NCBI GenBank assembly: GCA_964631205.1
Contig: CAZVWU010000006.1
Location: forward strand, 1 to 64,000
Reading direction: 5' to 3'
DNA length: 64,000 nt
DNA from: CAYYYJ01 sp964631205
Lineage (GTDB): Archaea; Aenigmatarchaeota; Aenigmatarchaeia; QMZP01; JACQNV01
The notes under the pieces were generated by a model, which did not search any database, was not told where the DNA came from, and worked only from the letters and a program-made list of their open reading frames with translations. Below are positions 7,900 to 16,195 of this stretch, in pieces (the stretch's first letter is position 1; the number at the start of each line of letters is the position of its first letter). The position numbers and the translations under genes are program-made.

Positions 7900-8220
7900 C
7901 TATCCTATATAGCTTCCATCGGTTTCCTGGGGGCCGAATTTTGAAAACCTTTCCAATAATTTTTCAAGCAAAGTTTTGAGGTCGTTGTTTATCGATTCTT
8001 CTTTATGGCCTTTTTCCTTAAGGCTTGCTATTATCTCAGAGACTTCGTCGTCTTCGTTTATTGCATGAATAATACTGGATAAATTCTCTTCTGTTATTCC
8101 AGACGCAATCATTGGCTCCAGAACTTCCCTCCGAAAATCAGAATCATTTATCTTGAGTGCAAGCTTTTCCTGAAAAACTATAAGCAGCTCTATTCTCTCT
8201 TCAAGCGAATCATCAGCCAT
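7900..8220 (-). CDS. Hypothetical helical acidic protein, 106 aa
   Basis: Starts MADDSLEERIELLIVFQEKL. The sequence is helical and charged (EEIASLKEKGHKEESINND), with no Cys pairs, no signal peptide and no membrane segment. I recognise no family. It ends almost exactly where the aspS remnant ends on the other strand, so it was probably the original convergent neighbour of aspS. An AT-rich TATA-like stretch lies just upstream of the ATG. Confidence 0.6.
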   Translation of the reverse strand: MADDSLEERIELLIVFQEKLALKINDSDFRREVLEPMIASGITEENLSSIIHAINEDDEVSEIIASLKEKGHKEESINNDLKTLLEKLLERFSKFGPQETDGSYIG

Positions 8221-8256
8221 ATTATATATTTAACAAACAGATATATAGTCGCATAT

Positions 8257-8375
8257 GGGGCCGTAGTCTAGCTAAATTATCTTCAAGCTTCTGATTTGAT
8301 AATGAAGAATTCTAGAATGGTTTAGGATTCCAGCTTGGGGTGCTGGCGACCTGAGTTCAAATCTCAGCGGCCTCA
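8257..8375 (+). tRNA. tRNA-Pro(GGG) with a 46-nt D-loop intron
   Basis: Acceptor GGGGCCG pairs with CGGCCTC, discriminator A. The anticodon arm is CCAGC-TTGGGGT-GCTGG, giving anticodon GGG. The T-arm is CTGAG-TTCAAAT-CTCAG. Exon 1 is about 8257-8272 and exon 2 begins at about 8319, giving a 73-nt tRNA. The intron interrupts the D-loop after AGC (position 16/17) and can fold on itself (TTATC with GATAA). TCTAG occurs at both intron ends, so the exact junction can slide. The canonical 37/38 site is uninterrupted. Confidence 0.88.
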
Positions 8376-8513
8376 TCGGGATTTCATATAATGTTAAAAA
8401 TATTCTTAACTCTATTTTGAAATAAAAATAAAAAGATAATGGAACAGAGTTCAGGCTTTGTACGTCCCACTACTCAACTAAAATTTAGATTTTTTTCCTT
8501 CCGCAAGATTTTT

Positions 8514-8681
8514 TTATCTTCCTCTTTGCTGTTTGAAGCAGTCCAGGCAATATACTGGTCTGTCGCCTGAAGGCTTAAAGGGGACTTGTGTCTGCTTGCC
8601 GCAAGATGAGCAAACTGCGTCGTGCATTTCTCTTGGGCCGCCAAATCCGCCACCGCCACCGCCTCTCCTATCGAATCCCAT
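8514..8681 (-). CDS. Small CxxC-x17-CxxC zinc-ribbon protein
   Basis: A 55-residue protein: MGFDRR, a glycine stretch, then CSSC, exactly 17 residues, then CLDC and a short basic end. The PFKPSGDRPVYC segment is characteristic of the CxxC-x17-CxxC zinc-ribbon family found in archaea and small-genome bacteria. Function is not established; the Gly/Arg-rich N-terminus suggests nucleic-acid contact. The ATG at 8681 is chosen because an AGGAGAG ribosome site sits just before it; an upstream TTG at 8708 lacks one. Confidence 0.8.
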   Translation of the reverse strand: MGFDRRGGGGGGFGGPREMHDAVCSSCGKQTQVPFKPSGDRPVYCLDCFKQQRGR

Positions 8682-8797
8682 TTCTCTCCTTACAAAACCT
8701 GAGTCCAAAAACTTAATTCAGGTTTGTTTTACAAGTACTGTGGAACTATTCCAGTTCCGCGCCTTGTGCTAAAGAGTTGTACTGAGGCTTTATAAAC

Positions 8798-10078
8798 TTA
8801 ATTGGCCTCCTCGGTTAGCACTACCTCCTTTCCTGATCCGGCCAGAACCAGCTCCCTTATTTCAGCCTTTTGCTTTTCAAGGCCTTCTTTAATAAGATTT
8901 TTCTCTTTGCCTGCCTTTTCAGCCTCGTTTTTAGCGTTCGCAAGGTCTGCTTCTATTGATTTGATTTCAGACTCTTTCTGGCTTTTAATTTCTTCTATTG
9001 CTTTAAGGCTGCTGTATTTTGATTCTAGAATTGCTTTGTTTTCAAAAAGCCTTCTATACTGGTTTCTGGATGCGATGATTTCACCAGACTCTATTTTTTT
9101 CTTTATTCCTGCTATATTCTCCAGCTCATTTTCTTTCAAATCAAGGCTTTTAGACGAGATTATTGGGTTAAGGGATTCCAGAACAGAATAAATAATCTCT
9201 ACATTCTCCGTTTCAGCGCCTTCCGAAAACACAGTTTTCTGCTCTTTTGTTAGCATTAAATTTTCAGAATCATGGATAAGCTTTTTCATCGGCCTCCTTA
9301 TCGAAGAGATGTCGCTGATCAGGCCTGATTTTATTCTGCCTATCTCATGTTCTGTTTTTTCCAATTCTGATTTTGTTTTGTAAAGCTCATCCCACTTCGC
9401 GTCAGAACTAATTTCACGAAGCTCTTTTTTCTGGGCATCAAAGGATGCGTTATGCTTGTTTATTTCCATAGATATTTCCAATTGTAGTTTTTCTGTTTCC
9501 TTGAGTTGCCCCAGGAGTTCATTCCTCTTTCCTAGCTTTTCTCTTACATCATCAATTAGTTTTAAAATAGTGCAACCCTGCAATTTTTTATCAAAAGAAT
9601 TTAACACCTGCTCTATACTTTTTAAATTTTTGATTATATTATCGGCCTCTTTTTTGAAGTAATTGGATATTACATAGGCTTGCTTTTCATTGGCATCTTT
9701 AATTTCATTTATAATTTCAAATGTTTTATTGCATGTAGATCGCATTTCGGTAAAAGTGATGCCAGAAGATTTAGGGATCTTCTTTAGTAGCTGCGATTTT
9801 TTTGCAAACAGGTCTTTTGTCATGTTTATCGCTGAATAAGTTTTGTCTGTTGGCTCGAATTTTGCTTTTTCAAGCTCCTTTATGGCATACTCCAGATAGG
9901 AAACTAGGTCTAGCAATTCTGCCCATCTCTCTGAAAGCTCTGTGTTAATCGAGCTTATATTTTCTTTATTGGTCTCTAGCAGCCATGGAACAAGGCTGTC
10001 TATCTCTATTTCGATTTTTTCTTTAGTCTGCTTCTCCTCCATTGGCTGCTTTTTAAAGAGCTTATTTAGTAGACCCAT
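8798..10078 (-). CDS. Coiled-coil protein of unknown function, 426 aa
   Basis: Starts MGLLNKLFKKQPMEEKQ. Most of the protein from about residue 30 to 415 is predicted by eye as long charged helices with heptad-like spacing (ELEKTEHEIGRIKSGL; ESEIKSIEADLANAKNEAEK). No ATPase motif, signal peptide or membrane segment is seen. It resembles generic archaeal coiled-coil orphans, perhaps a scaffold or chromatin/cytoskeletal accessory; I name no family. A TTATAA box inside the adjacent hairpin element (10100-10105) lies 25 bp before the ATG, so that element may supply its promoter. Confidence 0.75.
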   Translation of the reverse strand: MGLLNKLFKKQPMEEKQTKEKIEIEIDSLVPWLLETNKENISSINTELSERWAELLDLVSYLEYAIKELEKAKFEPTDKTYSAINMTKDLFAKKSQLLKKIPKSSGITFTEMRSTCNKTFEIINEIKDANEKQAYVISNYFKKEADNIIKNLKSIEQVLNSFDKKLQGCTILKLIDDVREKLGKRNELLGQLKETEKLQLEISMEINKHNASFDAQKKELREISSDAKWDELYKTKSELEKTEHEIGRIKSGLISDISSIRRPMKKLIHDSENLMLTKEQKTVFSEGAETENVEIIYSVLESLNPIISSKSLDLKENELENIAGIKKKIESGEIIASRNQYRRLFENKAILESKYSSLKAIEEIKSQKESEIKSIEADLANAKNEAEKAGKEKNLIKEGLEKQKAEIRELVLAGSGKEVVLTEEAN

Positions 10079-10088
10079 AGTATATGTT

Positions 10089-10222
10089 TTTCTTTTGGGT
10101 TATAAGGTCGTGAGGCTTTGACTCACGAGATGTGCCGGACTCAGCTGGAAACTGATCTGCAGATCAGTTTCGGTCTTTAAATGTGCTGTGGCACACGACT
10201 TTTTCTTTAGAAAGAAAAAGGG
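10089..10222 (+). repeat. Hairpin element, family A copy 1
   Basis: Begins CTTTTGGGTTATAAGGTC and ends GAAAGAAAAAGGGTATA, like copies at 35731 and 56036. Internal hairpins: GTGAG/CTCAC, a 24-bp perfect palindrome at 10148-10171, GTGC/GCAC and CTTTTTCTTT/AAAGAAAAAG. GGGTTATA near the left end and GGGTATA at the right end act as flanking direct repeats. It is intergenic, just upstream of the minus-strand coiled-coil gene. Confidence 0.75.
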
Positions 10223-10346
10223 TATAAAGCTTATAAACCATATTATTCAATCCAATATCAGGCTATGATGACAACGCTCCAGAATGAGGCAGATTGCTGT
10301 TTGCCCTTGAATTCCGTGATAGCTGCGGAGCCCTATTTCGAGTCAT

Positions 10347-10916
10347 ATGGTGACATCCAAAATACAGGATCTTGGAAATCTTTTAGAAATTGATGAGATA
10401 TTAATTTCTGCATTATCAAGCAGATGGAATTACAAGAGTCTGGTTACAGAAAATGCAGAAACGGGTTTTTTGTGTATCGACCGTCCTCATTTAGAAGACA
10501 AAAAGAAAAAGGATATTTTAAAAGAATTGAGTGAAGAAGTTGAGCTAGAAGATTTGGATGAGGAGGGGAAGGAGAAGCTTGCAACTCTTGGGAATGATAA
10601 TTATCTTGTACGCGTTAAATATGTTGAAGAGGATTATAAAAGAGGCGACCTCGACAGAATAGCTCCTGGAACCTATCTCGAAGTTATCAGGGTGCACCCA
10701 ATTTATATGGAAGATGGGCTTTTTGGATACACTTATCCTGAAGGCGGGCTTGCAGTCTATGTGAGGTCAGATTTGAGAGGAGAGGCATTAAGAAGGGTTA
10801 TAAAACATGAAGTTGCGCATCATGCCATGAGGCTTGGTGAAGAGGCTGCGCGGGATTTGACAGGGACGCACATGCACGAATTTTTGCCTATTTTTGAGAG
10901 GAGCAGGTATAATTAG
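10347..10916 (+). CDS. Putative zinc metallopeptidase-like protein (HEVAHH), 189 aa
   Basis: The only recognisable motif is HEVAHHAMRLGEEAARD near residues 152-168, a classic HExxH zinc-peptidase core with acidic residues nearby that could be the third ligand. The first 100 residues are acidic and charged without a known domain (KDILKELSEEVELEDLDEE). No signal peptide is seen, so it is probably cytoplasmic. A TATA-like GCTTATAAACC at about 10228 points to a transcript start near 10262, about 85 bp before this ATG. A 42-codon overlapping frame begins at 10265 and may be an upstream leader frame. Peptidase activity is inferred from the motif alone. Confidence 0.6.
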   Translation: MVTSKIQDLGNLLEIDEILISALSSRWNYKSLVTENAETGFLCIDRPHLEDKKKKDILKELSEEVELEDLDEEGKEKLATLGNDNYLVRVKYVEEDYKRGDLDRIAPGTYLEVIRVHPIYMEDGLFGYTYPEGGLAVYVRSDLRGEALRRVIKHEVAHHAMRLGEEAARDLTGTHMHEFLPIFERSRYN

Positions 10917-10971
10917 AGGCAGTAAGGTTTTTTGCTGAACTTGCCCTGCCATATATTTGGCGACTCTATAA

Positions 10972-12291
10972 TTAACCAAAAACACTTTTCTCTTTTATTG
11001 CTGAGGGGGACCCGCCAGCATGCCAGCTAAGCCTTGGCCTGATTTGGACAGAAAAGATTCGCTCTGAGTTGTCATCCAGTATAATCGCAGAGCCTTTATT
11101 TCTTGGGAGCATGTTGATGTAATCCTGTATATCCTCCATCATGTAAGTCTGCATTATTGACCTGAGTGCTTCTAGATCCGATCTGGAAGTCAACCTATGG
11201 GAGATAATAAGGTCTGATTGCGCCAAAACATCCTCATGGAGTTTTCCTGGCCTTTGTGTGATCAATAGGACTGAGATTCCAGGTTCCCGGCCTTCTTTAA
11301 TTAACGTCAATAATGGGTCTGTGGCTGCTGTGGTTTCTGCGTTTCCAACAAATTGGTGCGCTTCGTCAATCATTATCCAGACCATTGGAGCTTTTTTCTT
11401 TTTTTCGCCTGTCATTGTTTCAAATTCTTCTGATTTTCTTGCTATTAACCGTTCCATGAAAATTCTTCTGGATAGCAGCCCTACCAGCAGGGAACGCACG
11501 CTCCAGCCGCCAGAAACCCTCATATAATGCGAGACGTCTATGACAGAAACTATGCCTGGCTGAAAAAGGTCAGAAATGGGAGTCCCTTCTTTTTCGAAAA
11601 TCCCCCACTCCTGTGCAGCTTCAAACCTGTTTATAAGGGCTTCTTTCACAACAGGCTCTATTCTTTTGTCGGCTTCCAGTATTTTGGTTATATCTGAAAG
11701 ATCGTATTTGGTTCCATATTTTATCTTGGCTTGCTTGATAGCGCGTTCGATGGCAATCCCGTGAGAGTCTATTGAGGTGAACCCAAAGGTGACGATCCAG
11801 TCGGCGGCAGCCAATTCGCCGCATGCAAGCGTAAGGCTATGGTCGACCTCTACTCCCGAATCTTTGTATGAATTGGCATAGGCTTTTGGGACAAAGAGTT
11901 TTGCAGGCATTCCCATGGGTTCAAGGGGCTTTTTTTCATCAGGTCTTTTCCAGTCCCTGAGAAGGCTTCTTCCTTTTTCGTTGGGACTTTTCATACTCCA
12001 GAAGATTCCCATAGTGTCTATCATCAGGACTGAAAGGTTTTCCCTGATATCTTTTGGGAGTAGGGCCATCTCTTCGGAAATCACAGCCGCCGAGTAGGAT
12101 TTTCCTGTCCCTCTTTTGCCGACAATCAAAACAACATGCGGTTTAGTCACATCCATTAAAACAGCATTTGTAAGCTTTGATTCCTCCCCCTCGCCAACAA
12201 TATGCATCCCTATAAAAGCAGTCCCTTTGTCGCCGAACTTTGCAAGGTCATCTTGGTCTCTTCCAACAACAATGTTTTCTAGAACAGGCAT
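10972..12291 (-). CDS. HerA/FtsK-superfamily ATPase (second copy type)
   Basis: A 439-residue protein. Walker A is GKRGTGKSYSA near residue 58, Walker B is VWIMIDEAHQF near 308, and the TQRPGKLHEDVLAQSDLIISHRL segment near 345 is the conserved post-Walker region of HerA-like DUF87 ATPases. It differs from the HerA at 1232: the N-terminal barrel is shorter and the family looks like the archaeal helicase HerA-like group of unknown partner. Probable role: DNA translocation or pumping. No nuclease gene is adjacent. Start ATG 12291 is followed directly by conserved sequence (MPVLENIVVG). Confidence 0.82.
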   Translation of the reverse strand: MPVLENIVVGRDQDDLAKFGDKGTAFIGMHIVGEGEESKLTNAVLMDVTKPHVVLIVGKRGTGKSYSAAVISEEMALLPKDIRENLSVLMIDTMGIFWSMKSPNEKGRSLLRDWKRPDEKKPLEPMGMPAKLFVPKAYANSYKDSGVEVDHSLTLACGELAAADWIVTFGFTSIDSHGIAIERAIKQAKIKYGTKYDLSDITKILEADKRIEPVVKEALINRFEAAQEWGIFEKEGTPISDLFQPGIVSVIDVSHYMRVSGGWSVRSLLVGLLSRRIFMERLIARKSEEFETMTGEKKKKAPMVWIMIDEAHQFVGNAETTAATDPLLTLIKEGREPGISVLLITQRPGKLHEDVLAQSDLIISHRLTSRSDLEALRSIMQTYMMEDIQDYINMLPRNKGSAIILDDNSERIFSVQIRPRLSWHAGGSPSAIKEKSVFG

Positions 12292-12338
12292 ATGACTTAT
12301 ATATTGTTTACGTCTATAATATAATTAGAGGGATTATT

Positions 12339-12539
12339 ATGACATTGGTGGACGAAGTAATAAAAAACAAAGAGGAGATTCTCATAAAGGTCCTGCAGTT
12401 TTTGGAGGGGAAGGAAGCCACAACAAAGCTCAATCTCAGTGGGATGAAGTTCACTCTAGGCAACATGCTTGTAAAGCTCAATGGGCAAGTTGAGGTAACT
12501 GTTTTAAAGCTGGAAGAAGGCAAGAAAAAGAAAAAATAG
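12339..12539 (+). CDS. Small hypothetical protein, 66 aa
   Basis: MTLVDEVIKNKEEILIKVL followed by a beta-rich middle and a poly-Lys C-terminus (EEGKKKKK). The ATG at 12339 follows a GAGGGATTATT ribosome-like site; the longer frame from 12240 overlaps the divergent ATPase gene and is unlikely. No family recognised. It is followed by a second small protein with similar ILEDILKSV-like helical opening, so the two may be a functional pair. Confidence 0.6.
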   Translation: MTLVDEVIKNKEEILIKVLQFLEGKEATTKLNLSGMKFTLGNMLVKLNGQVEVTVLKLEEGKKKKK

Positions 12540-12606
12540 ACTTTCTTATTAAAACAGGCGGCGGAAGTGAGAATAAGCTTAAAAACCTCCACCTCGTAGA
12601 TAATCC

Positions 12607-12867
12607 ATGCCTATTCTTGAAGATATCCTCAAAAGCGTGGACGGGAGTCTGGATTGTTCAATTCATTTCCACGGAAAGCAGGCCGCGATTATTTCTCTTG
12701 AGAATAAGGAGATAGTTTTTGATGTGAAGGACCCCTTTGCCTTTATGGACTTCGGGCTGATGAAGGAATTTATGAAAAGGCGCGGGGATTCAGGGGCAAT
12801 GAAAAGGCTGAAAGATGCCGGGTTCAAGGTTAGCCTAAAGTACAAGGGATTTAAGGTGGATTTGTAG
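12607..12867 (+). CDS. Small hypothetical protein, 86 aa
   Basis: MPILEDILKSVDGSLDCSI, then an alternating beta-strand region (AAIISLENKEIVFDV) and a basic helix (MKEFMKRRGDSGAMKRL). No known domain, Cys pair or membrane segment. It lies in the same orientation just upstream of a phosphoesterase gene with an 10-bp gap, suggesting an operon of 12339-14184. The function is unknown. Confidence 0.6.
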   Translation: MPILEDILKSVDGSLDCSIHFHGKQAAIISLENKEIVFDVKDPFAFMDFGLMKEFMKRRGDSGAMKRLKDAGFKVSLKYKGFKVDL

Positions 12868-12877
12868 TGGGTTGTTT

Positions 12878-13720
12878 ATGAAAGCGCTTGCAATAAGCTA
12901 CATGCATGGCACAATGCCTGCAGGATTAAAAAAGTTTGTAAAAAATAATTCTATCGATCTTATAATCTCTATGGGCGACCATGCAGATGGCGATGAAAGA
13001 AGAAAATTAATTTTCAAAAATTGGGGATACTTTAAAAAGAAAGATAATTATTATAAGGCTTTTGAAAATCTTATAGGGAAAAATAAATGCACTGTCCTGC
13101 ATAAAAGATATGCTTTATCCGGAAAAAATTTATTAGAAAAATTGGATTCTATCGGTGTTCCAGTCTTAATTCTGGATGGAAACAATGATTTTACAGAGAA
13201 AGACAGGAAAGACTCTGGTTACAATTTTCCTACTTTAGAAAAAACTGTGAAATGTTCAAAAAACCTAAAGTTGGTTGATGGGGAAAAATTCAAGATACAA
13301 GGCTATACTTTAGTTGGGATCGGCGGATATAGGGATGTTCCTCGATCAGATACTAAAGCTTCTCAAAAGAAAAAATATGACGAATCAAATAATTTTTTCA
13401 GGAAAAAGCTGGGAAAACTTTTAAAAAATTTAGACCAGAGAAAAACAATCTTAATAGGCCATGACCAGCCAAGGAATACTGTTTTCGATAAGGTCAATTA
13501 TCCATCGAGCCCTAATAATGGGAGATCAGTAGGCGATCCAATTATAAGGGAATTCCTCGGCAGTTTTCGTCCAGCACTCTATATCGGCGGCCATATGCAT
13601 GAACATCACGGGGTATCAAAATTGGGGGAAACCACACTTGCTGCAGCAGGTCATGGGAGAGAAGGCCAGTGCCTGATTTTAGAAATACCATCTTTAAAAA
13701 TTGAAAAGGTTGTTTTATGA
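12878..13720 (+). CDS. Calcineurin-like metallophosphoesterase with altered first motif
   Basis: A 280-residue protein. Motifs seen: SYMHG at the N-terminus (canonical D-x-H has Tyr in place of Asp), MGDHAD near 34, DGNNDF near 104, IGHDQPR near 198 and GGHMHEHHG near 237. These are the metal and phosphate ligands of the superfamily, which hydrolyses phosphodiesters or phosphomonoesters. Loss of the first Asp removes one metal ligand, so activity may be reduced or changed. The ATG at 12878 is chosen over TTG at 12872. Its stop overlaps the next gene by 4 bp. Confidence 0.8.
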   Translation: MKALAISYMHGTMPAGLKKFVKNNSIDLIISMGDHADGDERRKLIFKNWGYFKKKDNYYKAFENLIGKNKCTVLHKRYALSGKNLLEKLDSIGVPVLILDGNNDFTEKDRKDSGYNFPTLEKTVKCSKNLKLVDGEKFKIQGYTLVGIGGYRDVPRSDTKASQKKKYDESNNFFRKKLGKLLKNLDQRKTILIGHDQPRNTVFDKVNYPSSPNNGRSVGDPIIREFLGSFRPALYIGGHMHEHHGVSKLGETTLAAAGHGREGQCLILEIPSLKIEKVVL

Positions 13721-14184
13721 ACACACTAGAAAATGTTTTGAAAATTCTGGATGAGAACAAAATAGAATATAAAAAATTCGACCATGAGCCTGTCAAAACA
13801 AGCGAGGAGGCAGCCAAAGTCAGGGGTGTTGAATTAAAAACAGGTGTAAAGGCTATGCTGCTCAAGACGTCAGAAGAAAAGTTCATAATGGTCCTTATAG
13901 AAGCTGATAAAAAGGTTGATTTGAAAAAGATAGCTGGGATGGAGAATACTAAAAAAGTTCAGTTTGCCAAAACAGATGAGGTTTTGGCTGAAACAGGCTG
14001 TGATACAGGAGCTGTTCCTCCCTTCGGCCACACCAAAAATGGCGCGCCAAATAAAATAAAGACTTATCTTGACAAAAATATTTTGCTGAATGGATCTGTT
14101 AATTTTAATGCAGGGAACAGAACGGTTTCTGTTTCAATGGAGGGCAAGGACCTTGAAAATGTTGTTGACTATGTGCCTTTCTAG
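13717..14184 (+). CDS. YbaK/ProX-type aminoacyl-tRNA deacylase domain protein
   Basis: A 155-residue single-domain protein. GVKAMLLK near residue 45 holds the conserved Lys of the family, and the GAVPPFGH loop near 104 is the other hallmark. YbaK-like proteins hydrolyse mischarged aminoacyl-tRNAs (for example Cys- or Ala-tRNA-Pro), a proofreading activity acting in trans. The ATG overlaps the phosphoesterase stop (ATGA), indicating translational coupling. Substrate cannot be assigned from sequence. It converges with the gene ending at 14181, overlapping by 4 bp. Confidence 0.85.
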   Translation: MNTLENVLKILDENKIEYKKFDHEPVKTSEEAAKVRGVELKTGVKAMLLKTSEEKFIMVLIEADKKVDLKKIAGMENTKKVQFAKTDEVLAETGCDTGAVPPFGHTKNGAPNKIKTYLDKNILLNGSVNFNAGNRTVSVSMEGKDLENVVDYVPF

Positions 14185-14888
14185 CCTACAAAATAAAATT
14201 TGTCTTTTCCTTCTTCCTGCTTTAAAAATTTGCAGGATTTGAGGAAAAGAAGGGCTTCCTCTTTTTTGAGGCCAAATTTTTCTGAGGCCTGTTTTATTGT
14301 TATTGCTTGCTTGCCATGCGCTTTTTCTTTTGCAAATTCCTTCAATATCTCTTTAAGCTTTTGCGGTGCCTTTGATGAATCAAGCCAAGCAGAATACATT
14401 TTCGTTACCGGCTTTTCATCCATAAAAATGACATGTTTTGAGGGCTCAACCAGAAAAAGCGAAGCATTAGGGTTTTTGAAAGAATCTGCGTACTGCAGGG
14501 CTCCCAGATCAAATTCTTTTCCTATAACTACAAGAAGATGGTATATGCCTGGTTCATTTTTTATTGATGAGAGCATGAGGTCCAAATCTTTTTCATGAGT
14601 TCCGTCAACTGTTTTTACAACGATTTTAACCTTGTCTTTTTTTGACATTAGGCTTTTTTCTGAAACAGTTATTTCAGCTCCATTTCCATGCCTGATAAAT
14701 CTTGTTTTGGGGTTTTGTATTTGGCCGTCTGCGCACCAGTCTGGAGACCATCCTGAAAACCTTTGGTTCAGGAATTCTATATATGTTTCTGCGAGGTTCT
14801 CTATATTTGGTTTCTTATTTTCTTCTTTTTGATTAACCTTTTTAAGGAAAAGGTTATTTTCTTCAGTTTTTCTTTTATCTTCATCCAT
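14181..14888 (-). CDS. Hypothetical protein, about 235 aa, nuclease-like core possible
   Basis: Starts MDEDKRKTEENNLFLKK if the ATG at 14888 is used; another in-frame ATG at 14924 lies closer to the hairpin element. The middle (VKIVVKTVDGTHEKDLDLMLSSI; GIYHLLVVIGKEFD) alternates strands and helices, and the last 70 residues look like a winged helix (ITIKQASEKFGLKKEEALLFL). No family is recognised with confidence. It is the third gene of a likely minus-strand operon (16096 to 14181), separated from the second by a family B hairpin element. Confidence 0.6.
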   Translation of the reverse strand: MDEDKRKTEENNLFLKKVNQKEENKKPNIENLAETYIEFLNQRFSGWSPDWCADGQIQNPKTRFIRHGNGAEITVSEKSLMSKKDKVKIVVKTVDGTHEKDLDLMLSSIKNEPGIYHLLVVIGKEFDLGALQYADSFKNPNASLFLVEPSKHVIFMDEKPVTKMYSAWLDSSKAPQKLKEILKEFAKEKAHGKQAITIKQASEKFGLKKEEALLFLKSCKFLKQEEGKDKFYFVG

Positions 14889-14929
14889 ATTCTGTATATC
14901 ATTTCTTTTTCGGTACAGTAGCATTTTTC

Positions 14930-15008
14930 TTTTCTAGTGCAGGTCTTTGCTAAAGGGACGAAACTGGTCTGCAGACCAGTTTCCATTCTTCCTTCAAAGA
15001 AGTGCAAG
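14930..15008 (+). repeat. Hairpin element, family B copy 1
   Basis: Starts CTTTTCTAGTGCAGGTCTTTG and ends CAAAGAAGTGCAAGG. AGTGCA occurs at both ends as a direct repeat. The centre is a 24-bp perfect palindrome (14960-14983) that matches the one in family A copy 1 except for one compensatory base-pair change. Two shorter members sit inside the tRNA-Ile intron. Confidence 0.75.
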
Positions 15009-15009
15009 G

Positions 15010-15498
15010 CTACCTTTTTAATTTGATTATTTCAGCTCTCTCGAGGAATATTACTCTGGAACTGCTCAAAAGCTTCCTGAAATTTTCAAATTTGGCTGGA
15101 AAATTTTTCTCCTCTGGAGTCCCTGTTTGCGAGTGGAGGCTTTTTGCCGCATTTGCAAGCGAGTCGAGATTTCCCAGCAATACAAGATCGGCTTTAATTA
15201 TTTTACCCAAAAGCTGCTCATCTTCCGGAAACTTCCAGTAAGCAAGCGTTTCCATTTCTTCCATTGCAAAATTGATGTCGTCGATTATTCTTTTTGTTTT
15301 TTCCTGCTGGCTGGCTTTTTGTTTTTTAGCCACATCCTCGAGCAATGCCTTCATTTCCTTCAGCTTCGAAATCCATAATCTTCTGGCCTTTTCATCTGTT
15401 TGGTTGGCTTGGATGTCTGAGTATTTATAGGGGTAAATGAACCTTTTCATTATTGAAATCTCTTTCGAATATTCCGGTTCTATTTTTTCCCAGCCCAT
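15010..15498 (-). CDS. Hypothetical helical protein, 162 aa
   Basis: MGWEKIEPEYSKEISIMKRF then mostly amphipathic helices (KLKEMKALLEDVAKKQKASQ; FENFRKLLSSSRVIFLE). No motif or membrane segment. The start is 4 bp after the stop of the SPFH gene, preceded by a GGGGAGG ribosome site, so the two are probably co-transcribed and may act together at the membrane. Its stop lies 2 bp from a hairpin element. Confidence 0.65.
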   Translation of the reverse strand: MGWEKIEPEYSKEISIMKRFIYPYKYSDIQANQTDEKARRLWISKLKEMKALLEDVAKKQKASQQEKTKRIIDDINFAMEEMETLAYWKFPEDEQLLGKIIKADLVLLGNLDSLANAAKSLHSQTGTPEEKNFPAKFENFRKLLSSSRVIFLERAEIIKLKR

Positions 15499-15502
15499 AT
15501 GA

Positions 15503-16096
15503 TTAATTTTCCTCCCCTTTTTCTTGGATTTCTTTTTTATCTGGCTTCATTTTCTTGTTCTTTTGGTATTCTTTTGTATTGCCTTTTTCAGCTTTATTTT
15601 CTTCAGGATCCAGGTTGATGGAAAAATTCAACAGTTCGATCCCCCATTCCTGGAGTGTTTTCTTGATTTCTTCTTTCAGGAAGGTTTCAATATCTTGATT
15701 TTTCTGGCTGCCTTCAAGGATTTTTGGAATTGCCTGTTCATATAATTCTGAATAAATTTCATCAACGGTAAGCAGGGCTTTGCCTGCCATGAGGGTTCTT
15801 GCGAGCTTTTCTGGAAGGTAGACTGCAAAACGTATTTCGATATTTGAACCATTCTCTGTTGGCAAATTTTCAATCCTTTTGGTGATAATTTTTTCTGCAG
15901 TGTCTACAAGAATTATTTCTGAGAAGTCTTTTATCGAATGTTTTCCAGCTTCCAGCTCCTCTTCAACCGAGCCTTTCCTGATCACAAGGGCAATTTCCTT
16001 TTCTTCAAGAAATATATTTTTATGCAGAACTCCAGGTATCTGGCTTGCATGTATCCTCTGCGCCACTACTTCGTCTGGTTTTCCCCATTTTTTCAT
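15503..16096 (-). CDS. SPFH/band-7-like domain protein
   Basis: A 197-residue protein from the ATG at 16096 (MKKWGKPDEVVAQRI). The pattern LEEKEIALVIRKGSVEEELEAGKHSI followed by strand-rich sequence and a helix (VDEIYSELYEQAIPKILEG) is typical of SPFH proteins of the YdjI/virion-core type. The end is Lys/Glu-rich. SPFH proteins form rings that organise membranes or hold proteases. I see no transmembrane segment here, so membrane attachment is uncertain. First gene of a three-gene minus-strand group. A palindromic site lies 40 bp upstream. Confidence 0.6.
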   Translation of the reverse strand: MKKWGKPDEVVAQRIHASQIPGVLHKNIFLEEKEIALVIRKGSVEEELEAGKHSIKDFSEIILVDTAEKIITKRIENLPTENGSNIEIRFAVYLPEKLARTLMAGKALLTVDEIYSELYEQAIPKILEGSQKNQDIETFLKEEIKKTLQEWGIELLNFSINLDPEENKAEKGNTKEYQKNKKMKPDKKEIQEKGEEN

Positions 16097-16136
16097 GCTT
16101 GTATTATGGTGTTTAGTTTTATATTTGGGGCCTTGA

Positions 16137-16151
16137 TATAACAGTGTTATA
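16137..16151. promoter_or_regulatory. 15-bp palindrome (TATAACAGTGTTATA) in a divergent promoter
   Basis: Perfect inverted repeat about a central base, between the SPFH gene (start 16096) and the HAD gene (start 16196). Same pattern as at 4957, 19337, 42712 and 51319. Confidence 0.5.
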
Positions 16152-16195
16152 TTCAAGAGCATCAATTTAAATAACTTGCAATATTTTATTTACAC

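Noticed and set aside
10262..10345. Box C/D guide RNA (TATGATGA box C-like)
   Set aside because: No matching CTGA box D at the right distance; a leaderless short frame explains the region equally well.
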